Shown: positions 15,804 to 26,627, counted from the first letter of the stretch. The stretch is 55,014 bases of DNA from Bordetella parapertussis (GCA_945861875.1 CAMAWC010000014.1:1-55014), one strand, 5' to 3'. Notes: generated by a model from the letters alone, not told the origin. A program made the numbers and translations.

Positions 15804-17956
15804 GCCGGTGGTGCGGGCGTTCTGCCGGTTGCCTTGCAGAGGGTATCTTCCAGCGCATCAAGTTGCAGCGGCTTGTAGTACACGGCAATGTCCCGCCCTG
15901 CCATGTCGCGTATCAGGGCCGGCTCGGTGTCGCCGGTTATGACAATGGCCGGCAGGCCGGTGCCAAACACCGCACGCACCGCGGCGATGGCCTCAAAGCC
16001 CGTTTCCGAGCCGGCAAGGCGGTGGTCGGCGATGACGAGGTCCGGCGCCTGCTCGCCAAGGCCGGCGAGCAGTTCGGCACCGTTGCCCGCCGGGAACACC
16101 ACATGGCCGGAGGTCTCCAGTGCCAGTGTGAGGGCATTGCGAACCTGTGAGTGGTCCTCGACCAGCCCGATGATCAGCGACCTGGCCGCGTGTCGGGCCG
16201 GCTGCGGCGCCACGGCTTCGGGTGCCCGTCCCACGGGAACTTCTATGGCAAACATGGAGCCGCGGCCGGGGCGCGAACAAACGCGGATCTGCAATCCCAT
16301 CAGGGCGGCCGACTTTGCGACGATGGCCAGGCCCAGGCCGCTGCCGCGATTGCGTGCGCCGTCGCCAAGCTGCCTGAACTCTTCAAAAATGATTCCGGTG
16401 TCGCCTGCGGCGATGCCGCTGCCGGTATCCCAGATCTCCACCCAGTGCTTGCCCTGATGGCGCCGGCACGCGACCAGCACGCCGCCTGTTTGCGTGTAGC
16501 GAATGGCGTTGCTGAGCAGGTTGCCGACGATACGCTGCAATATCTGGGCGTCGGTGCGCACGCCCATGCCCGAGTGGCGCAGGCGCAGGCCTTTGAGCGC
16601 GGCTTCGGCGGCATGGATTGAGACCAGCCTGGCCAGAAAATCATCGATGGAAAATTCCGTCGGGGAGGGCGTGACGACCCCGGCTTCGAGTTTGCTTACA
16701 TCGAGCAAGTCGGCCAGCAGTTCGTTCAAGCTGTTGACGCATTCGCTGATGTTTTCCAGCACTCCGTCATTGCCCGGCGGGCGCTGGTTTTTCAGGGTGC
16801 CGACATACAGCGACAGTGCCGCGAGCGGCTGGCGCAGGTCGTGGCTGGCCGCCGCGAGGAAACTTGACTTGGCCCGGTTGGCTTTCTCGGCGCTTGCGAT
16901 GGCGGCCTGCAGCGCGGTCTCGGACTGTTTTCGCGCCGTGATGTCGCGCACAAAAGCGCAGTTGAAATCCTGGCCGTCAAGCTGAACGCGGTTGGCGCTG
17001 ACCTCCACCTCGATCCGCCTGCCGTCCTTGGTGCGGTGGGTGGATTCAAATATCATTGAACCGCGGCGTCCTATTTCGGCGAAGCGCTCCGACCAAGCGC
17101 CCTGCCGCCGATGACTCTCAGGGTTGACATCGCTTATCTTGAGTTGCAGGAGTTCCGCGCGGGTGTAGCCGTAGAGGCGGCATGCCGCCTCATTGACATC
17201 GACAATACGGGTATCCGCCGTTACCCAGAACAAGGCATCGTAGGCGGCGTCAATGCTGATGCGCGCCAGGCGCAGGTTGTGTTCCGCCTGCTTGCGGCCG
17301 GTGATATCGGAATGGGTGCCGACGACGCGCGCAGGCCGGCCATCGGCCTGCCACGCCACCACCACGCCATGAGTGAATATCCACTTGTGGCTGCCGTCCT
17401 TGCACACGATGCGGTATTCAACGGCGTAATCGGCCTTGCCTTCAAGAAAGGCGTACAGGGCGGCGTTAATGTGCGGGCGATCCTCCGGCGGGATGTGTCT
17501 TGTCCAGCTGCCGGGGCCTTCGTCAATTTCATTTTGGGCATAGCCGAGCAACTGCTTCCAGCCGGCCGACCTGAAGGTGGTGTTTTGTATGAGGTTCTTG
17601 TCCCAGATGATGTCGCCAGAGCTTCGCACGGCGAACTTCCCGGGATGTTCGCTTTCGCGCAGCAAATGTTCGCCAGCCCTGGCCTCGCGGGTAAGCTCAC
17701 CGGCAATCCGCTCGGCGCGGGCACTGGTGTTGCGCAGCGACAGCAGCAGTGCAAAGACCAGGCCGCTGAGCGCCATGCCCCCGGCCAGCACCGCCCACAC
17801 CGTCGCATAGCTCGTGGCCGCCGTGTCCGCCACAAACGCGCGCAGTGCGTTCTGGTCAACCTCCCGCTTGACCGCGTACGCGGTGAGCAGGGTCGCCAGC
17901 ACCGCGGTGAACAGCACCATCCAAGCGGGCCATGCGCGCTTGAAACTGAAGGTCAA
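15800..17956 (-). CDS. Membrane-anchored hybrid sensor histidine kinase (two PAS, HisKA, HATPase, receiver)
   Basis: The 718-residue protein has membrane segments near 8-30 and 48-72, PAS domains at about 105-222 (DGSHKWIFTHG) and 228-345 (DVNEAACRLYGYTRAEL), a HisKA phosphoacceptor ASHDLRQPLAAL, and an ATP-binding domain with NLLSNAIRYT, WDTGSGI and GSGLGLAIV. A C-terminal receiver begins near 593 (LVEDH...DLVIADHRL). The receiver may give an internal phosphorelay or feedback. The best start is TTG 17956, overlapping the regulator's TGA (TTGA), because the first in-frame ATG lies inside the first membrane helix. It is coupled to the LuxR-type regulator upstream. The signal is unknown. Confidence 0.93.
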   Translation of the reverse strand: MTFSFKRAWPAWMVLFTAVLATLLTAYAVKREVDQNALRAFVADTAATSYATVWAVLAGGMALSGLVFALLLSLRNTSARAERIAGELTREARAGEHLLRESEHPGKFAVRSSGDIIWDKNLIQNTTFRSAGWKQLLGYAQNEIDEGPGSWTRHIPPEDRPHINAALYAFLEGKADYAVEYRIVCKDGSHKWIFTHGVVVAWQADGRPARVVGTHSDITGRKQAEHNLRLARISIDAAYDALFWVTADTRIVDVNEAACRLYGYTRAELLQLKISDVNPESHRRQGAWSERFAEIGRRGSMIFESTHRTKDGRRIEVEVSANRVQLDGQDFNCAFVRDITARKQSETALQAAIASAEKANRAKSSFLAAASHDLRQPLAALSLYVGTLKNQRPPGNDGVLENISECVNSLNELLADLLDVSKLEAGVVTPSPTEFSIDDFLARLVSIHAAEAALKGLRLRHSGMGVRTDAQILQRIVGNLLSNAIRYTQTGGVLVACRRHQGKHWVEIWDTGSGIAAGDTGIIFEEFRQLGDGARNRGSGLGLAIVAKSAALMGLQIRVCSRPGRGSMFAIEVPVGRAPEAVAPQPARHAARSLIIGLVEDHSQVRNALTLALETSGHVVFPAGNGAELLAGLGEQAPDLVIADHRLAGSETGFEAIAAVRAVFGTGLPAIVITGDTEPALIRDMAGRDIAVYYKPLQLDALEDTLCKATGRTPAPPA

Positions 17957-18600
17957 GCGAGCCGCAGCCCCAGTTTGGCTGCGGCGTAGATCGCCTCGGT
18001 GCGGCTGCTCACGCCGAGCGAGCGGAAGGTCAGCGTCAGGTGCGCCTTGACGGTGGCATCGGACAGGTTCAACTCTTGCGCAATGGCCTTGTTTGACTTG
18101 CCCGAGATGATGCCGCGCAGTACCTCCATTTGCCGCGAGGTCAAACCGGCGAGGGGCGAGGGCGGCGTTTCGTCGTGCGGCTGGGTTGAGGTTTTCCCCG
18201 CGGGCGGCTTGTCGAGCAGCGCCTGTGGCAGGTAGATGCCGCGTGCCAGCACCAGGCCGAGGGCGTGGATCAGCAATTCCGGGGTCGAAGACTTGGGTAT
18301 GAAGCCCATCGCGCCATGTTCGATTGCGGCGTGCACCAGAGGCGCATCCTCGTCCGCCGAAATAACCACAATGGGCGAATTCGTGGCGGCGAGGCGCAGG
18401 CTGTCGAGCGCGGCCAGGCCGCCAATGTCGGGCAGGCCCAGGTCAAGCAGCACAAGGTCGTAGTTTTTTACCGCCAGCCGGCTGAGCGCCTCGGCATGAT
18501 TGCTTGCTTCGTCTAGCTCAAGCGTGTCGTTTAACTGCCGCAGCAGATGGCGCATGCCCGCCCGGAACAGGACATGGTCATCGACAAGGAGAATATTCAC
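17953..18600 (-). CDS. LuxR/NarL-family response regulator
   Basis: The 215-residue protein has an N-terminal receiver (ILLVDDH with the acidic pair, phospho-acceptor D53 in LVLLDLGLPD, and K in MGFIPKSS). The C-terminal LuxR helix-turn-helix reads LTSRQMEVLRGIISGKSNKAIAQ, then LSDATVKAHLTLTFRSLGV. The start is GTG 18600; the open frame continues upstream only through repeat-like DNA. It precedes and overlaps the hybrid kinase by 4 nt, so they form one two-component operon. Phosphorylated NarL-type regulators bind DNA as dimers. Its targets are unknown. Confidence 0.92.
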   Translation of the reverse strand: MNILLVDDHVLFRAGMRHLLRQLNDTLELDEASNHAEALSRLAVKNYDLVLLDLGLPDIGGLAALDSLRLAATNSPIVVISADEDAPLVHAAIEHGAMGFIPKSSTPELLIHALGLVLARGIYLPQALLDKPPAGKTSTQPHDETPPSPLAGLTSRQMEVLRGIISGKSNKAIAQELNLSDATVKAHLTLTFRSLGVSSRTEAIYAAAKLGLRLA

Positions 18601-18928
18601 GAGGTCATGTTCATGCGGTTGGCATGGAGAATACACTGAAGCCGGCGGGGCAAGGCATAGACATTGGTCTATGTCTTGTGCGGCCGGCGCAATCCCCGGG
18701 CGTGCGGCCGACGCTTGCGGCAGCGCACTTGGAGCGCCGCGCCAGCGCCGCAGCAGGCGGCCCTCCGCGGCTGGCGTTGGCCCGGCCGCCGGCTGGAAAG
18801 CCCCGTCCGGCGGTGAGACGGGGTTTCGCCGAGAATTCTCGGCGCCCGTCGAACGGCTTTGGCCTACCGGCCGAAGCGCGCCCTGCAAGGGGCTTTCCAG
18901 CCTACTGTTACCTGTTACCTGTTACCTG
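18601..18928. other. Structured intergenic region between the response regulator and glnS
   Basis: This 328-bp stretch has no supported gene. It contains the 112-bp compound palindrome at 18791-18902 and most of the CTGTTAC tandem repeat at 18905-18932. The remaining ~190 bp upstream of the regulator should hold its promoter, but no strong -35/-10 pair is obvious. Confidence 0.6.
18791..18902. repeat. 112-bp compound palindromic element next to glnS
   Basis: The outer arms GGCTGGAAAGCCCC (18791-18804) and GGGGCTTTCCAGCC (18889-18902) are a perfect 14-bp inverted repeat. Inside are CCCCGTC/GACGGGG (18801-18807/18817-18823), the 18-bp perfect palindrome CGCCGAGAATTCTCGGCG (18827-18844), and a CTTTGGCC/GGCCGAAG hairpin with a G-U-type mismatch. 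It can fold as a multi-arm structure. It shares the GGCTGGAAA arm with other hairpins in the window. It may be a non-autonomous palindromic repeat, or a transcript end for glnS. Confidence 0.7.

Positions 18929-18932
<4 letters not shown>
18905..18932. repeat. Heptameric tandem repeat (CTGTTAC x4) at the glnS 3' end
   Basis: Four perfect CTGTTAC units lie head to tail. The last one contains the glnS stop codon (TAA on the minus strand, 18929-18931). It is of the same kind as the arrays at 5624, 32819, 32880 and 43164. Confidence 0.85.
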
Positions 18933-20719
<1,787 letters not shown>

Positions 20720-20898
20720 TGGTTTGAAGGTGCGTGACGGACGCGGCGGAAAAATTCTTTCGCGTGGCGCATTTTACCGCAGTGGAGCGCGTGCAAGGCC
20801 ACGCTGCTAGAATTACCCGGCCACTTGGACGTGTCGCCGCAGGTTGCCGGCCTGTTGCATAACAAAACGCAACCACTTTCAACAAAACGGGGAAAATC

Positions 20899-22101
20899 AT
20901 GACTGCATTGCTGCGCGCACTTGTCATTGCTGTTGTATCGTTGGCCGGGCTGTCGGCACCGGTTGCATACGCCCAGATCGCGCCGCAGCGCACCTGGCCG
21001 GAGCTCAAGGAGGCGGTGCAGGACAGGGTCAACCGCAACGCCTATCCGCTTACCGGTTATGACCGTGAAGAGGTGCGAGAGGTGCTGTCGCGCATCAACT
21101 CGCTGGATCGTGACGAATGGGCGCGCTCCTGGGTGTTGCAGGGCGAAAAACACCTTGCCGAGGCAAGGGCGGTCGAATCGTCCAATCCGGCCAAGGCACG
21201 CGAGGCCTACCTCGCGGCGTGGCGCTATTTTGGTTTTGGCGCCTGGCCGACGCAAAATTCCGAGGGCAAGCGCGCGGCGCACCGGCGCGCCACCGAGGCC
21301 TTTCGCGGCTACGCCAGGCTTGCCCAGCCGGCGATCGAGGTCGTGCGCATTCCGTTCGAAGGCAAGGAGATCATCGGCTATTTGCAACTGCCCGCGGTGC
21401 GGGACGGGCGGCCTTCGCCGCTGGTGATGAGCGTGGGCGGCCTGGACAGCTACAAGGAATACGTCGCCGAACAATACGGCCCGGGCTATATCGCCGCGGG
21501 ACTGGCTTATCTTGCCCTTGACATGCCGGGCAACGGCGAGTCGAGCATCATGATCGATGTGGGCGCCGAGCGCATGTATTCGCGCGTGCTCGATTACCTG
21601 GCGACACGCAAGGATATCGACCCCAAGCGCATCGGCTTCATGGGCGTGTCCTGGGGCGGGCACTGGGCGGCGCGCGTCGGCTTTACCGAAAAAGACCGCC
21701 TGCGCGGCAGCGTGGTCTGGGGCGGCCCGGTCGATGTCTATTTTTCGCGCGACTGGCAGTTGAAGGCGCTTGGTACCCGCGAATACCTGTTCGACCTGTT
21801 TGCCGCGCGCGCCAGCGTGTACGGCGCCAATTCGCTGGAAGAGTTTCTTGCCTACGGGCCGCGCATGTCGTTGAAGAGCGCGGGCTGGCTGGGCAAGCCC
21901 TCCGCGCCCATGCTGCTGGTAAACGGCGAGAAAGACAGCCAGGTGCCGATCGAGGATTTGTACGCGCTGCTGCGCAACGGCTCCCCCAAGGAGGCATGGG
22001 TCAATCCCGAGGGCGGGCACATCGGGCGCAACCGCGATTGGCCAGACACGCGCATCTTCAGCGATGTGGTGGTGCCCTGGCTGGCGCGCACCCTCAAATA
22101 G
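20899..22101 (+). CDS. Exported alpha/beta hydrolase (FrsA/DUF1100-like esterase)
   Basis: The 400-residue protein has a signal peptide (MTALLRALVIAVVSLAGLSA, cleavage near AYA-Q). A helical N-terminal region with HRRATEAFRGYARL is followed by an alpha/beta hydrolase core. The nucleophile elbow is GVSWGGHWA, the acid is likely D in NGEKDSQVP, and the histidine is in EGGHIGR, a complete triad. The layout resembles FrsA-like and DUF1100 esterases, which have a helical cap before the core. The start ATG 20899 has GGGGA upstream. Periplasmic location is inferred from the signal peptide; the substrate is unknown. Confidence 0.85.
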   Translation: MTALLRALVIAVVSLAGLSAPVAYAQIAPQRTWPELKEAVQDRVNRNAYPLTGYDREEVREVLSRINSLDRDEWARSWVLQGEKHLAEARAVESSNPAKAREAYLAAWRYFGFGAWPTQNSEGKRAAHRRATEAFRGYARLAQPAIEVVRIPFEGKEIIGYLQLPAVRDGRPSPLVMSVGGLDSYKEYVAEQYGPGYIAAGLAYLALDMPGNGESSIMIDVGAERMYSRVLDYLATRKDIDPKRIGFMGVSWGGHWAARVGFTEKDRLRGSVVWGGPVDVYFSRDWQLKALGTREYLFDLFAARASVYGANSLEEFLAYGPRMSLKSAGWLGKPSAPMLLVNGEKDSQVPIEDLYALLRNGSPKEAWVNPEGGHIGRNRDWPDTRIFSDVVVPWLARTLK

Positions 22102-22172
22102 GCGAGGGGGAGAGTGGCGTAGAATTCCCGCCGGGCCAAAACGCATTCAATCCCGCCGCAAAGCACAATCCC

Positions 22173-22820
22173 ATGGTCAAGGTCTATTCCATAGACGGCA
22201 TCACGCCGGTCGTTCATCCCGAGGCCTATGTGCACCCGAGCGCGGTGCTGATCGGCGATGTCATCGTCGGCGCCGGCGTTTATGTCGGCCCATGCGCCAG
22301 CCTGCGCGGGGACTTCGGCCGCATCGTCATCGAGCGCGGCGCCAACATCCAGGATGGGTGCATCGTGCACGGCTATCCGGGCGGGGACACGCTGATCGAG
22401 GAGGACGGCCACATCGGCCACGGCGCGATCATCCACGCCGCGCACATCGGCCGCAACGCCATGGTGGGCATGCACGCGGTGGTCAACGACCACGCCGACA
22501 TCGGCGAGTCGGCTTTTGTCGGCGCGCTCGCCTTTGTCAAGGCCGGCATGAAGGTGGCGGCGCGCACGCTCGCCGTTGGCATGCCGGCGCGGGTGTTGCG
22601 CCCGCTCACCGATGAAGAACTTGCCTGGAAGCGCGATGCCACGCGCCAGTACCAGCAACTGACCGGGCGCAGCCGCGCCAGCCTGCGCGAGACGGTGGCG
22701 CTCACCGAAGTCGAACCGGATCGCCGGCGCATTGAACTGTCTGATGTCCTGCCCCTGGGGGCTTACAAGCTGGATGCAGGCAAGCGTGCCGGCACAAAAT
22801 TAAAAGCGGAGAACACATGA
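22173..22820 (+). CDS. paaY: PaaY/CaiE-type hexapeptide-repeat protein (gamma-carbonic-anhydrase fold, CoA thioesterase-like)
   Basis: The 215-residue left-handed beta-helix protein has repeated hexapeptides (AVLIGDVIVGAGVYVGPCAS). Metal-site histidines of the gamma-carbonic-anhydrase type are in IVHGYPG, HIGHGAIIHAAHIG. The C-terminal helix with DEELAWKRDATRQYQQL is characteristic of PaaY. Family knowledge: PaaY acts as a thioesterase that rescues CoA from dead-end phenylacetate intermediates. The start is ATG 22173; the frame upstream belongs to a shadow. No other paa genes are in view, so its partner pathway is uncertain. Its TGA overlaps the aldolase ATG. Confidence 0.85.
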   Translation: MVKVYSIDGITPVVHPEAYVHPSAVLIGDVIVGAGVYVGPCASLRGDFGRIVIERGANIQDGCIVHGYPGGDTLIEEDGHIGHGAIIHAAHIGRNAMVGMHAVVNDHADIGESAFVGALAFVKAGMKVAARTLAVGMPARVLRPLTDEELAWKRDATRQYQQLTGRSRASLRETVALTEVEPDRRRIELSDVLPLGAYKLDAGKRAGTKLKAENT

Positions 22821-23563
22821 ACCGGTCCTTTGCCGAGCGTTTGCGCCGTGGCGACCTGCTGCTCGGGACGATTGTCACCCTGCAGTCGACCGACGTAAGC
22901 GAACTGCTGTCTATGGCCGGTTACGACTGGCTGTTCATCGACACCGAGCATGCGCCGCTGACGCTGCGCGACGCGCAGACGCTGATCCAGGCTTCGCGCG
23001 TGCCCTGCCTGATCCGTGTCGCCGACGACGCCGAGGCGACCATCAAGAAGGCGCTGGATACCGGCGCGACCGGCATTGTCGTGCCGCAGGTGACCACCGC
23101 CGAGCAGGCCGAGCGCGTAGTGCGCCATGCCAAATACCCCCCCGCCGGGACGCGCGGCGTGGGCATCGTCCGTGCGCAGGGTTACGGCCACAGCATGCGC
23201 GAGTACCTTTACCAGGCCAACGAGGAGACGGTGGTGGTGGTGCAGGTCGAGCACAAGATCGGTGTCGAGAATATTTACGACATCACGGCGGTGCCGGGTG
23301 TCGACGCGGTGTTCGTCGGGCCCTATGACTTGTCGGCCAGCCTCGACCTCACCGGGCTGGTGACCAACCCCGGTGTCACCGCGGCCATCGACCGGGTCAC
23401 CGAGGCGTGCAAGGAAAACAAGTGCCAGCTTGGCATTTACTGCGGCACGGCGGAACTGGCGCAATCCTATATCGCGCAGGGCTATTCGCTGGTGGCGGTG
23501 GGCATGGACACCATCATGCTGGGTGCGGCGGCGCGACAGGCGCTGGGCGTCTTGCGCCCCTAG
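22817..23563 (+). CDS. HpcH/HpaI-family class II aldolase
   Basis: The 248-residue TIM-barrel enzyme is of the 4-hydroxy-2-oxoheptanedioate/2,4-dihydroxyhept-2-enedioate aldolase type, which splits aromatic-ring meta-cleavage products into pyruvate or a related oxoacid plus an aldehyde. Signatures are FIDTEHAPL, GIVVPQVTTAEQAERVV, a divalent metal Glu in VVVQVEHKIGVENI, and the phosphate/carboxylate loop VFVGPYDLSASL. The length is normal. The start overlaps the paaY stop by 4 nt, so the two are co-translated. The specific substrate is not evident, as this family is promiscuous. Confidence 0.9.
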   Translation: MNRSFAERLRRGDLLLGTIVTLQSTDVSELLSMAGYDWLFIDTEHAPLTLRDAQTLIQASRVPCLIRVADDAEATIKKALDTGATGIVVPQVTTAEQAERVVRHAKYPPAGTRGVGIVRAQGYGHSMREYLYQANEETVVVVQVEHKIGVENIYDITAVPGVDAVFVGPYDLSASLDLTGLVTNPGVTAAIDRVTEACKENKCQLGIYCGTAELAQSYIAQGYSLVAVGMDTIMLGAAARQALGVLRP

Positions 23564-23616
23564 TTGCCTGAAGCCCGGCCGGTGCCGGCAATTTTTCGGA
23601 ATTCAATGGAGGCAAC

Positions 23617-24393
23617 ATGTCCTACGAAATGATTCTCGCTGAAACGCGCGGCCGCATCGGCTTTGTCACGCTCAACCGGCCGAAGCAGCTCAACGCGCTC
23701 AACGACCAGCTGATGAACGAGCTGGGCGACGCCCTGCTCAAGTTTGACGCCGACGAGGCCATCGGCTGCATGATCATCACCGGCAGTGAAAAGGCCTTCG
23801 CCGCGGGAGCCGATATCGGCGCCATGAAGGACTGGACCTACATGGACGTCTACAAGAGCGAGTACATCACGCGCAACTGGGAGGCCTTGCGGCGCGTGCG
23901 CAAACCGGTGATCGCAGCGGTCGCCGGTTACGCGCTTGGCGGCGGCTGCGAACTGGCGATGATGTGCGATTTCATCATCGCCGCCGAATCGGCGAAGTTC
24001 GGCCAGCCGGAAATCAAGCTCGGGATCATTCCCGGTGCCGGCGGCACGCAGCGCCTGCCGCGCGCGGTGTCCAAGGCCAAGGCCATGGACTTGTGCCTCA
24101 CCGGCCGCATGATGGACGCGGCCGAGGCCGAGCGCGCCGGCCTGGTGTCGCGCGTGGTTGCCCCCGACAAGCTGCTCGACGAGGCAATGGCCGCCGCGAC
24201 ACAGATATGCGACTACTCGCTGCCCTCGGTGATGATGATCAAGGAGGCCATCAACCGCGCCTACGAGGGCACGCTCAACGAGGGCATGCTGTTCGAGCGC
24301 CGGCTGTTCCATTCGCTGTTCGCCACCGACGACCAGAAGGAAGGCATGGCGGCCTTTGTCGAAAAGCGCAAGCCCGCGTTCAAGCACAAGTAG
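23617..24393 (+). CDS. Enoyl-CoA hydratase
   Basis: The 258-residue crotonase has both catalytic glutamates: E112 in [13 protein letters not shown] and E132 in [12 protein letters not shown]. The oxyanion segment [12 protein letters not shown] (59-70) and [12 protein letters not shown] are also present. It hydrates trans-2-enoyl-CoA to 3-hydroxyacyl-CoA in fatty acid or phenylacetate beta-oxidation. The sequence is close to the mitochondrial-type short-chain hydratase and PaaF. It lies 53 bp after the aldolase with its own ribosome-binding site (GGAGG). The next promoter starts only 28 bp after its stop. Confidence 0.93.
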   Translation: MSYEMILAETRGRIGFVTLNRPKQLNALNDQLMNELGDALLKFDADEAIGCMIITGSEKAFAAGADIGAMKDWTYMDVYKSEYITRNWEALRRVRKPVIAAVAGYALGGGCELAMMCDFIIAAESAKFGQPEIKLGIIPGAGGTQRLPRAVSKAKAMDLCLTGRMMDAAEAERAGLVSRVVAPDKLLDEAMAAATQICDYSLPSVMMIKEAINRAYEGTLNEGMLFERRLFHSLFATDDQKEGMAAFVEKRKPAFKHK

Positions 24394-24421
24394 CCGGCCG
24401 GGCGGGTTGCGCGCCGGCGGG

Positions 24422-24427
24422 TATAAT
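24422..24427 (+). promoter_or_regulatory. -10 box of the cobalamin-riboswitch promoter
   Basis: A perfect TATAAT lies about 18 bp before the riboswitch's first conserved bases, which fits a start of transcription near 24434. No good -35 is visible at the right distance. Confidence 0.55.
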
Positions 24428-24439
24428 CAAGACAGTTTT

Positions 24440-24655
24440 TTGGTGTCCGCAGCGCATTTTGCGCTGCGGGTGAAACGGGAAACAGGAACCGGGGCAACGG
24501 TAACACCCGGAAAGCCTGTGCTGCCCCCGCAACGGTAAGCAAGTGCGGGTGCGCTCCACGAGATCCTCCCCGGATCTCAGACCACTGCGGCCCCCGGCCG
24601 CGGGAAGGTGGGCGCATCAAGACTTGCCAGCCCGGAGACCGGCCAAAAAACCCGA
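24440..24655 (+). ncRNA. Cobalamin (B12) riboswitch
   Basis: The order of conserved elements is that of the adenosylcobalamin aptamer: GGTGTCC at the start, GGGTGAAACGGGAA, the core GCCCCCGCAACGGTAAGC, the B12-box region GACCACTG, GGGAAGGTGG, and the closing AGACTTGCCAGCCCGGAGACC. It lies 149 bp upstream of btuB. When B12 binds, this class sequesters the ribosome-binding site or ends transcription, so the whole btuBCDF-cobQ run should be shut off when the vitamin is plentiful. Confidence 0.95.
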
Positions 24656-24803
24656 TTGAAGCGGTTGCGGGAGGCAACGGCCGGTTTGCACTGAAGCGCC
24701 TGCATTGCATCGCGGGCCTGGCTGTTGTGCACTGGCTGAACTCCCCCTTCGCTTGAATCAAGGCAGGGGCCTGCGGGGACGCTGGCCGCCAGGGGAGATT
24801 CAC

Positions 24804-26627
24804 ATGTCAGGCACCTATTGCTTCGGTAGTGCCGCAATCGCTGTTGCAGTCCTTGTTTGCCCGCCCGTCCATGGACAAACACCGGAAAATCCGGCCGACA
24901 CCGTGGTGGTTACGGCGGGTCGAATCGAGCAGCAAATCACCGATACGATTCCCCACACCACCGTGATAACGCAAAAAGAAATCCGCGAGTCGCAGGCGAT
25001 CGACATCATCCAGCTGCTGCGGCGCGAAGCGGGTTTCCAGTTTGTGCAAAACGGCGGCATCGGCTCGGTCGGATCGGTGTTCATGCGTGGCACCAACAGC
25101 ACATCGACGCTGATCCTCATCGACGGCGTGCGCCAGGGTTCGGCCACCACCGGTGCGACGCCGATAGACCAGATCATGCTGAACGATGTCGACCGCATTG
25201 AAATCGTGCGCGGCAACGTTTCCGCGCTTTATGGCGCCAATGCGGTGGGCGGCGTGATCCAGATATTCACCAAACGCGGCGCCGGTGCACCGCGGGCCAA
25301 TGCGCAGCTCGTTGCCGGTGAGTACGGTACGCGCGGAGTGTCGGCCAACTACGGCGGCCAGGTCGGCGAAACCCGTTTCAGCCTGAGCGCCTCGAAATAC
25401 GAAACCAACGGGTTTTCGTCGCAAGACCCGAAATCTGCCCCCACCAGGATTAATCCGGATGCCGACGGGTACGCCAACCTTTCGGTTTCGGGGCAGGTAT
25501 CACAACTGCTCGCGCCGGGACAGGAACTCGGACTGCGCTTCTTCCAAAGCGAGGGGCGCATCGAGTACGACAGCTCCTTTAACACGCCGCAGACCACCCA
25601 CTACGGCGACCGCACCCTGGGTTCCTACGCCTTGTTTTCGAACAACCAGGTCAATGCGGTCTGGGGCTCGAAAATCACGCTGTCACAGGCAGAGGACAAG
25701 GTGAGCGACCGTACCGACGGCGGCACGCCGACGCGCTTCAGTACAGAGAGCACGGAGTTGCAGTGGCAGAACGACATTGCGCTGGCCAAGGGCCATGTGC
25801 TTACGGCGACCCTGGACGACCTGCGCCAGCGCATCCAGAGCACCACTGCCTACGCCTATAATTCACGCAATGTGAGCAGCCTCGCGCTCGGATACATCGG
25901 CAAGATGGGCGACAACCACCTTCAGGCCGCGGCGCGCCAGGACAGGTATTCCGATTTCGGCACGGCCAACACCTGGCTTGCCGGCTACGGCTACGACCTC
26001 ACACAGGACTGGAAGCTGACGGCAATGATTTCGACGGCTTTTCGGGCGCCCAGCCTGAACGAGTTGTTTTTCCCCGGCTTTGGCAATGCCAGGATCCAGT
26101 CAGAGACGAGCAAAAGCAACGAAGTGGGCGTGCAGTACGCGGCCGGGCAGCACTTGCTGCGCATCGTGCATTTCAATACCAGGATTGAGAACCTGATCGA
26201 GGCCCCCGCGCCGGCGTTCACCGCGGTCAATGTTGGCAAGGCCAGCATTGAAGGTACGGAGTTGTCCTATACCGGCCAGTACGCCAGCTGGGACATGCGC
26301 GCCAGCCTGACGCTGCAGGACCCGATCAACGACGTCACCGGGGCGCAGTTGGTGCGGCGCGCGCGCCAAATGGGCGCGGTGGTCGCCAATACGCGCATAG
26401 CGGGCTGGAATGTCGGCGGGGAGTTGGCCTACACCGGGACGCGGCCCGATGGCACGGTGACGCTCGCCAGCTACAGCACGGTCAACCTCACCGCGCGTTA
26501 CGACTTCAGCAAGCAGTTCTACCTCGCGGCACGCGTGGTCAACCTGTTTGACGAGAATTACCAGACCGTGCTCAGTTACAACCAGCCGCGGCGCGGCCTG
26601 TTTTTGACCCTGGGCTGGACGCAGTAG
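24804..26627 (+). CDS. btuB: TonB-dependent outer-membrane cobalamin receptor BtuB
   Basis: The 607-residue protein has a signal peptide, a TonB box around DTVVVTAGR (about residues 33-41), a plug domain with SVFMRGTNSTSTLILIDGVR and VDRIEIVRGNVSALYGANAVGGVI, and a 22-strand barrel. The barrel ends in the aromatic-rich C-terminal strand GLFLTLGWTQ. BtuB imports B12 across the outer membrane using TonB energy. The start ATG 24804 has AGGGGAG upstream; the upstream open frame is riboswitch leader. Riboswitch control and the following ABC genes make the substrate assignment firm. Confidence 0.94.
   Translation: MSGTYCFGSAAIAVAVLVCPPVHGQTPENPADTVVVTAGRIEQQITDTIPHTTVITQKEIRESQAIDIIQLLRREAGFQFVQNGGIGSVGSVFMRGTNSTSTLILIDGVRQGSATTGATPIDQIMLNDVDRIEIVRGNVSALYGANAVGGVIQIFTKRGAGAPRANAQLVAGEYGTRGVSANYGGQVGETRFSLSASKYETNGFSSQDPKSAPTRINPDADGYANLSVSGQVSQLLAPGQELGLRFFQSEGRIEYDSSFNTPQTTHYGDRTLGSYALFSNNQVNAVWGSKITLSQAEDKVSDRTDGGTPTRFSTESTELQWQNDIALAKGHVLTATLDDLRQRIQSTTAYAYNSRNVSSLALGYIGKMGDNHLQAAARQDRYSDFGTANTWLAGYGYDLTQDWKLTAMISTAFRAPSLNELFFPGFGNARIQSETSKSNEVGVQYAAGQHLLRIVHFNTRIENLIEAPAPAFTAVNVGKASIEGTELSYTGQYASWDMRASLTLQDPINDVTGAQLVRRARQMGAVVANTRIAGWNVGGELAYTGTRPDGTVTLASYSTVNLTARYDFSKQFYLAARVVNLFDENYQTVLSYNQPRRGLFLTLGWTQ

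Noticed and set aside
18791-18902. Integron attC site
   Set aside because: The outer arms and inner palindromes do not give the R and L core motifs of attC, and there is no integrase or cassette array.
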